Shown here one piece after another: positions 59,902-64,000 of a DNA stretch of 64,000 nt (positions are counted from its first letter, which is position 1; each line of letters opens with the position of its first letter). Under the pieces are notes generated by a model. It ran no database searches and was not told where the DNA came from. It was given only the letters and a program-made list of their open reading frames with translations. This DNA is from Tetraselmis striata. Its lineage: Eukaryota > Chlorophyta > Chlorodendrophyceae > Chlorodendrales > Chlorodendraceae. The DNA lies in assembly GCA_006384855.1 (NCBI GenBank), contig VCJN01000109.1:1-64000 (forward strand), given 5' to 3'. The position numbers and the translations under genes were made by a program.

Positions 59902-60568
59902 CTTGCTGCGGTCCGCAAAGACAAAGAAAATAAAGCCGCCGTCAGTTAGTACTGAGCCGCGGGATGTCATCAGGAAGGAAGGAGGCTGCCAGATGAGCGT
60001 CTCGACCCAAAAGAGGCATTACCGGATAAGATGTAAAGAAGGTGCAGCGAGACGATGTACAGCGGAGAAAGCAGCCAAGACCGGGATCGCGTCGCTTGGA
60101 CGAGGATGTATGCTTGCCGGCGTGTGACACACGAACTTTGGCAGCAAGCGTTGTCCGTCGACTAAGGCGCTGCCGCGCGCTAAAAAATAATTTGCTACGA
60201 AGCTGGGCGCTGGTAGCTGCTCGGTGACTACCCGTAGTGGGTTCGGGAGAGATGGAGCGGGGCAGGTTGATTTACTACTGATATAGGCCGTGACGGGACT
60301 GATCGATCTGCCCGACCCTACAAGCAAAGATTTCGCGCCGGCACGGTGGAGGGCTTATTTGGTGTAAACTTGTTTCGCCCCGACACGGTGAGGGCGGCGA
60401 GACAGTTCAATGTTCAACTCTGCCGAGATTTGCTGGGCTACATGCAACGCTTGCACATCCAGCATACCTGTATCTGATCTGCTGCGGTCGACGAAGCTGG
60501 CGCTACCCGATACGAGTACCCAGATGTCACATACCGCCAGTAGTCGCGACAAGTCACCTCTGCCATAA
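59902..60568. other. intergenic, between divergent PAN gene and retrotransposon
   Basis: No coding frame recognised. The presumed promoter of the PAN/FG-GAP gene lies here. The 5' boundary of the retrotransposon could not be placed. Confidence 0.4.
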
Positions 60569-62887
60569 CCGCGCTCGGGCCACCACGTGTTCCATGGCGC
60601 GCAAGCGGCGGCCCGTGCCGCCACCTGCCAGTTCTGCAGCCCCCCTCCTCCCACGGCTCCGCCCCCCGGTGTGGCTCTCCCGGCGTCGGCAGCTGGCGTG
60701 CGGGCGCTGCAGCGCCAGCACGCGCCGGCTCCTGCCTCAGCCGCTCATGATGCCGCTCTCGCGGCCACCGCTCGGTGGTGCGCTACCAACGATGTCTACC
60801 GCAAGATGCCCCGTACGCCGCTGCGGGGCACGGCTGTCGGCGTCTGTCCCGCAGCTCGGCCTATCCTCTTCCCCCTGCTAGACCGTACGCTGGCCTATGC
60901 TGACCGCTTCCCTCCTACCGACGACCGGTCGTACGGGGCCGAAGGCGCTGTGTGCGTATTTGCGGGGCTACTACTGCGACCCTACCCATCCAGCAGCCCC
61001 GCAGTTGTGCGGAAATTGGCGGAGCGGCGAGTGCGGCTGTGGGAGGCAGGGGATGCTGTGCGCGCCGGCTTCTCGGTGTGCGGGATGCAGCAACTGTGGC
61101 GCGAATCGCGGGATGGCAGCGAGTTACATAATTACCAGATGGAGGCGGGTGAGCTGCCGACGACCACATCTCGGAGTGCCCGCCGACGGAAGCGCCGGCG
61201 ATCTGCGAGGGCGCGGGCGGCTGCTGCTGAGGCTGCGGAAGGGGGCGCCGATGCTGCGGCTGATGGGGTGCCGCCGGCGGTGGTGGATGCTCACCGCCGG
61301 GCGGCGAAACTCACCGCTGTGCAGGAGCTACGCCGCGCTCGCCAGGCGCTGGACACTGCTGACCTCGGCATGGTGTCTGACGCCGCTGCGGCGCTCCCTG
61401 CCCTCGATGCCCTCCATCCGCCTCCTGCTGCCACCAGCCCGGAGTACTCTCCCCCCGAAGAACCGCCGGACCTGCAACGGGCGCCGCCGTCGTGGGGCGA
61501 CAATGCGGATGAGGTTATGCGGTGGGGGGAGGACCAGCGGCGGGTTCTGCGTCGTGCACCCCGCCTTTCCGCAGGGCATGTGGACTGGTGGCGTTGGGAG
61601 CACATCAGGGACCTGGACGTACCTTCATGGCGCCTGTGGGTGAACCGCTGCCTGGCGGGGCGGTGCCACTCGCGCACTGCGGCTTTCTTGGCGAGTGGCT
61701 CCGTCTTTGCGCTCCACAAGGACGACCCCGCCGCGCGCGAGGAGCGGGAAAAGAGCGGCGAGCCGCTGCGAGTACGCCCGCTCGGCGTCGGCTTCGTGCT
61801 GGTGCGCCTGGCCTCCGCCCACGCTCTGGGGCAAGTGGGTGCGGATGCGCGGGAGGTCATGGGCCCGGTGCAACGCAGCTTTCAGTCGGGAGCTGGCTGT
61901 GAGACGGCGTATATGAGCATGCGGGTGGCGCTGCAACTTTTCGGCGGGCGTGGTACTGGTGGGAAAGGACTACTACTCCTGGATATTCGGAATGCCTTCA
62001 ATGAGGTATCCCGGGGTGCGATACTTCACGGCTTGCTTCAGCACCCGCGGCTACATGGCCTGATCCCTTTTTTCCAGATGTTGTACGATCGCCCTAGCGA
62101 CCTGTACTACTACGCGACGGATGATCCCGGTACTTTGCGCGCCACCCTACAGTCTCGTACGGGTGTACGCCAGGGTGATGTCCTGGCCCCGCTATACTTC
62201 AGCCTCGCTATCGCGGGCCCAGTGCAAGCGGTTGTGGCTCGTACCGCCGCTGATACTTTTTGCCAGAGTTTTGCGGATGATTGCGGCGCGGCCACTGCCG
62301 CGGCCCACGTTCCGCGCGTTTTCGACGAGTACTGCACGGAGCTTTCCAAAGTCGGACTGGTGGTACAGGACAGTAAGACGCGGTACGTTCGTCACCCCGG
62401 CGACAGCGAGTCCGAGTTGCGGACAGTACGGGAGAAGTTGGCCCCGGGAGGATTTCGGACCCCGGCCGATGATCCTGTCCAGGATGGCGCCGTGTACCTG
62501 GGTGCTCCTATTAGCCATTACCCCGAGTGGATGACCGGCGCGTTGGGGCGGCGCCGGGAGGCCCACGCCACACTGTTGGAGCGCATCGCCTCCTTTGGCA
62601 CGTCGGGATACGGCTGCCACCACGGGGCCATGCGGTTGCTGGTCGTATGCGCGGTGCGGCAGACTGGCTTCCTCAGCCGCATGATGCCGCCGTCGGAGCT
62701 GGACCCTTTCTTGGAGGCCGTGGACGCGTTTCCTTATGTACTCTCTGCAAACGACCATAACATTTCGGCTGCGTTTTCGCTGCTGGGCCTGGACGCTTGC
62801 GACCAGTCTACACCGCGCATGGAGGCTGCAATCGTTCAGATGAGTATGCCCGCGGATTTTGGCGGTCTGAATCTGGCCTTGCTGTAG
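60569..62887 (+). CDS. reverse transcriptase ORF
   Basis: About 770 codons. RT motif A is LLLLDIRNAFNEVSR (Asp at about residue 466 counted from 60587), motif B is TGVRQGDVLAPLYFSLAI (526) and motif C is FADD (562-565), giving the three catalytic aspartates. Upstream conserved blocks include RPLGVGFVLVRLASAHALGQ and the PVQRSFQSGAGCETA region. The N-terminal 200 residues carry a CxxC pair and an Arg-rich stretch (SARRRKRRRSARARAAAAEA), possibly nucleic-acid binding. The thumb after motif C ends near ADFGGLNLALL just before the TAG. The GC content and codon use resemble the host genes. Confidence 0.88.
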   Translation, partial: PRSGHHVFHGAQAAARAATCQFCSPPPPTAPPPGVALPASAAGVRALQRQHAPAPASAAHDAALAATARWCATNDVYRKMPRTPLRGTAVGVCPAARPILFPLLDRTLAYADRFPPTDDRSYGAEGAVCVFAGLLLRPYPSSSPAVVRKLAERRVRLWEAGDAVRAGFSVCGMQQLWRESRDGSELHNYQMEAGELPTTTSRSARRRKRRRSARARAAAAEAAEGGADAAADGVPPAVVDAHRRAAKLTAVQELRRARQALDTADLGMVSDAAAALPALDALHPPPAATSPEYSPPEEPPDLQRAPPSWGDNADEVMRWGEDQRRVLRRAPRLSAGHVDWWRWEHIRDLDVPSWRLWVNRCLAGRCHSRTAAFLASGSVFALHKDDPAAREEREKSGEPLRVRPLGVGFVLVRLASAHALGQVGADAREVMGPVQRSFQSGAGCETAYMSMRVALQLFGGRGTGGKGLLLLDIRNAFNEVSRGAILHGLLQHPRLHGLIPFFQMLYDRPSDLYYYATDDPGTLRATLQSRTGVRQGDVLAPLYFSLAIAGPVQAVVARTAADTFCQSFADDCGAATAAAHVPRVFDEYCTELSKVGLVVQDSKTRYVRHPGDSESELRTVREKLAPGGFRTPADDPVQDGAVYLGAPISHYPEWMTGALGRRREAHATLLERIASFGTSGYGCHHGAMRLLVVCAVRQTGFLSRMMPPSELDPFLEAVDAFPYVLSANDHNISAAFSLLGLDACDQSTPRMEAAIVQMSMPADFGGLNLALL

Positions 62888-64000
62888 TCCGAGGCCCCTG
62901 CGGCGTTTTATTCCGCGCAATCGGTTGTCCTACCAAAGCTGGTACGGGAGTACGGGCCCGCCCTTGGCCCCTTATACGAGGCGGTCCGCGCCGAGGTGTC
63001 GTCTGTGGCTACGAGTGCTTTGCCATGGGCGCGTGAGACGCGCCGCGTGTACGAGACTGTACGGGCCCTAACCACGTTACCGCAAGAAGATGTGCGGCGC
63101 GCACGCGCGGCGTATGGGCACGCCCACGAGATCTTCGAGTTACTTACGGTCAGTAATGCTACGACCACCGCTGCATCGGATCCAGCAGCTGGTACTACGA
63201 CCCGTACGGGTACGAGCACTAGCGGAGGATTGCGCGTCACCACATCTCCTTTTACGGCCACTCCTCTTGGAGTTGGTACTGGTGAGGCCGCCTCTGCTGC
63301 CCAGCAATTGCTTCCTATCGGTGGTACGAGTACTGCCAATACCGTTACTATATGCGCTTTTGTAGCTCTGAAGATACCGTCGCCGGGCGAATTAGTGGCA
63401 CACCCTCCGTCAGCAGCCACTGTTTCCCTCCCAGAATCGCTGCCAGGTTCTACTGCTCCGCCCTCGGGTACGGGTTCGGGTGCGACCTCCGATGATCAAC
63501 CCACGACCATGGTTGTCCAACGCCACCTCAGCCGTGCGATTCGCTTGCGTGACTTCGTGGCCCTCGATCTCAGCTTCCAACGTACTGGTGCAGCGGCCTC
63601 GCGACTTGACACCCTGCGCCTGTACAGCGCGTGCGGGCCGGGCTCCCTATCGCTTTTCCAGTCGGATCACGAGTCCGCCCGCAAGATTCCCCATGCTGCT
63701 TATGCGGCCGCCGCTGCGCGGGTACTGGGCCTTTGCCCGCGCGGAGGTTCCTCGCTTGTCACTTGCCCTGGCCCAACGTGTGGTATTGATCCCTTATGGC
63801 TTCGCTCTACGGATGGCTCGAACCGGAGCGCTACGGATTTCATCGTGGATCATCTACCCACATGCCCCGTAGCGAACTACAAGCACCGCATGCATACCGC
63901 TTTGAAGAATCTGTGGGCATCTGTGGCAATTGATGCGGGGGCGGTGCTTGACCGGGACCGCTCGGGAGCCGGCGACTTGACCCTTGAGACGAGTGGGCTG
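62888..64000 (+). CDS. downstream same-frame part of the retrotransposon (linker and zinc/endonuclease start), partial
   Basis: After the TAG the same frame stays open for 371 codons to the window edge. It begins EAPAAFYSAQSVVLPKLVRE, as RT thumb continuations do, then a Thr/Ser/Gly-rich linker (about 63150-63500). It ends with CPGPTCGIDPL and DHLPTCPVANYKHRMHTAL, which match the CCHC-type zinc motif and following helix that precede restriction-like endonucleases in R2-type elements. The endonuclease core would lie past the window. Continuity indicates an ancestral single ORF. Confidence 0.75.

Larger units (their letters stand above)
60569..64000 (+). mobile_element. non-LTR retrotransposon, 3' end beyond window
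   Basis: One frame runs from a TAA at 60566 to the window end with a single stop (TAG 62885-62887). It encodes a Pro/Arg-rich N-terminus, a reverse transcriptase and, after the stop, a Ser/Thr-rich linker and a Cys/His segment followed by what should be a restriction-like endonuclease. No LTR, integrase or RNase H was seen. No ATG lies at the start of the frame (the first is near 60804), so the 5' end is probably truncated. Family resemblance is to R2/Utopia-type single-ORF elements, but the clade is not certain. Confidence 0.8.

Noticed and set aside
58897-62887. General reassignment of TAG to an amino acid in this genome
   Set aside because: YjbQ and the EEP gene both end with TAG exactly where their families end, and no internal TAG occurs in the GT29, transporter or kinase exons.

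Overview
The window looks like nuclear DNA of a GC-rich green alga. The evidence is many short exons with GT-AG (some GC-AG) introns, long poly-C/poly-G runs that are mostly intronic, algal-type transposons, and TGTAA (the chlorophyte poly(A) signal) 40-110 nt after three of the stop codons. The species cannot be fixed from the sequence. There are no bacterial operons, ribosome binding sites, CRISPR arrays or recognisable tRNA/rRNA genes.

Six cellular genes can be read with confidence. They are a seven-exon protein kinase (766-4573, +), a four-exon YjbQ/UPF0047 protein (5347-6122, -), a one-exon endonuclease/exonuclease/phosphatase protein (27558-28526, -), a thirteen-exon GT29 sialyltransferase-like protein (36176-40206, +), an SLC38/AAAP-type amino-acid transporter with at least fourteen exons (41764-47194, -), and a secreted PAN/Apple plus FG-GAP beta-propeller protein (57871-59901, -). 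The last is split by one in-frame TAG. Exon phases were checked by hand and agree throughout the YjbQ, GT29 and transporter models. The kinase needs two GC donors.

The rest is mostly accessory DNA. From 7.0 to 9.7 kb lies a decayed MULE transposon with DDE and SWIM remnants, followed by AT-hook-like coding remnants to 11.5 kb. From 11.7 to 17.6 kb there are minus-strand coding-like islands of unknown type and a ~187-bp tandem array (14.64-15.69 kb). From 20.1 to 21.4 kb there is a 291-bp duplication in a decayed minus-strand gene. From 23.1 to 25.5 kb there is a small island that looks derived from a large DNA virus: a Lon/AAA+ fragment, a RING protein, two orphan ORFs and a palindromic 29-bp repeat array between divergent ORFs. 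A 571-bp foldback element (26181-26751), several diverged coding-like patches (29-35 kb), dispersed repeats (47.7-55.8 kb) and a retrotransposon carrying reverse transcriptase (60569 to the end) complete it. The retrotransposon is also interrupted by a single in-frame TAG.

The cellular genes do not form a pathway. They appear to be unrelated neighbours separated by transposon and virus-derived sequence.
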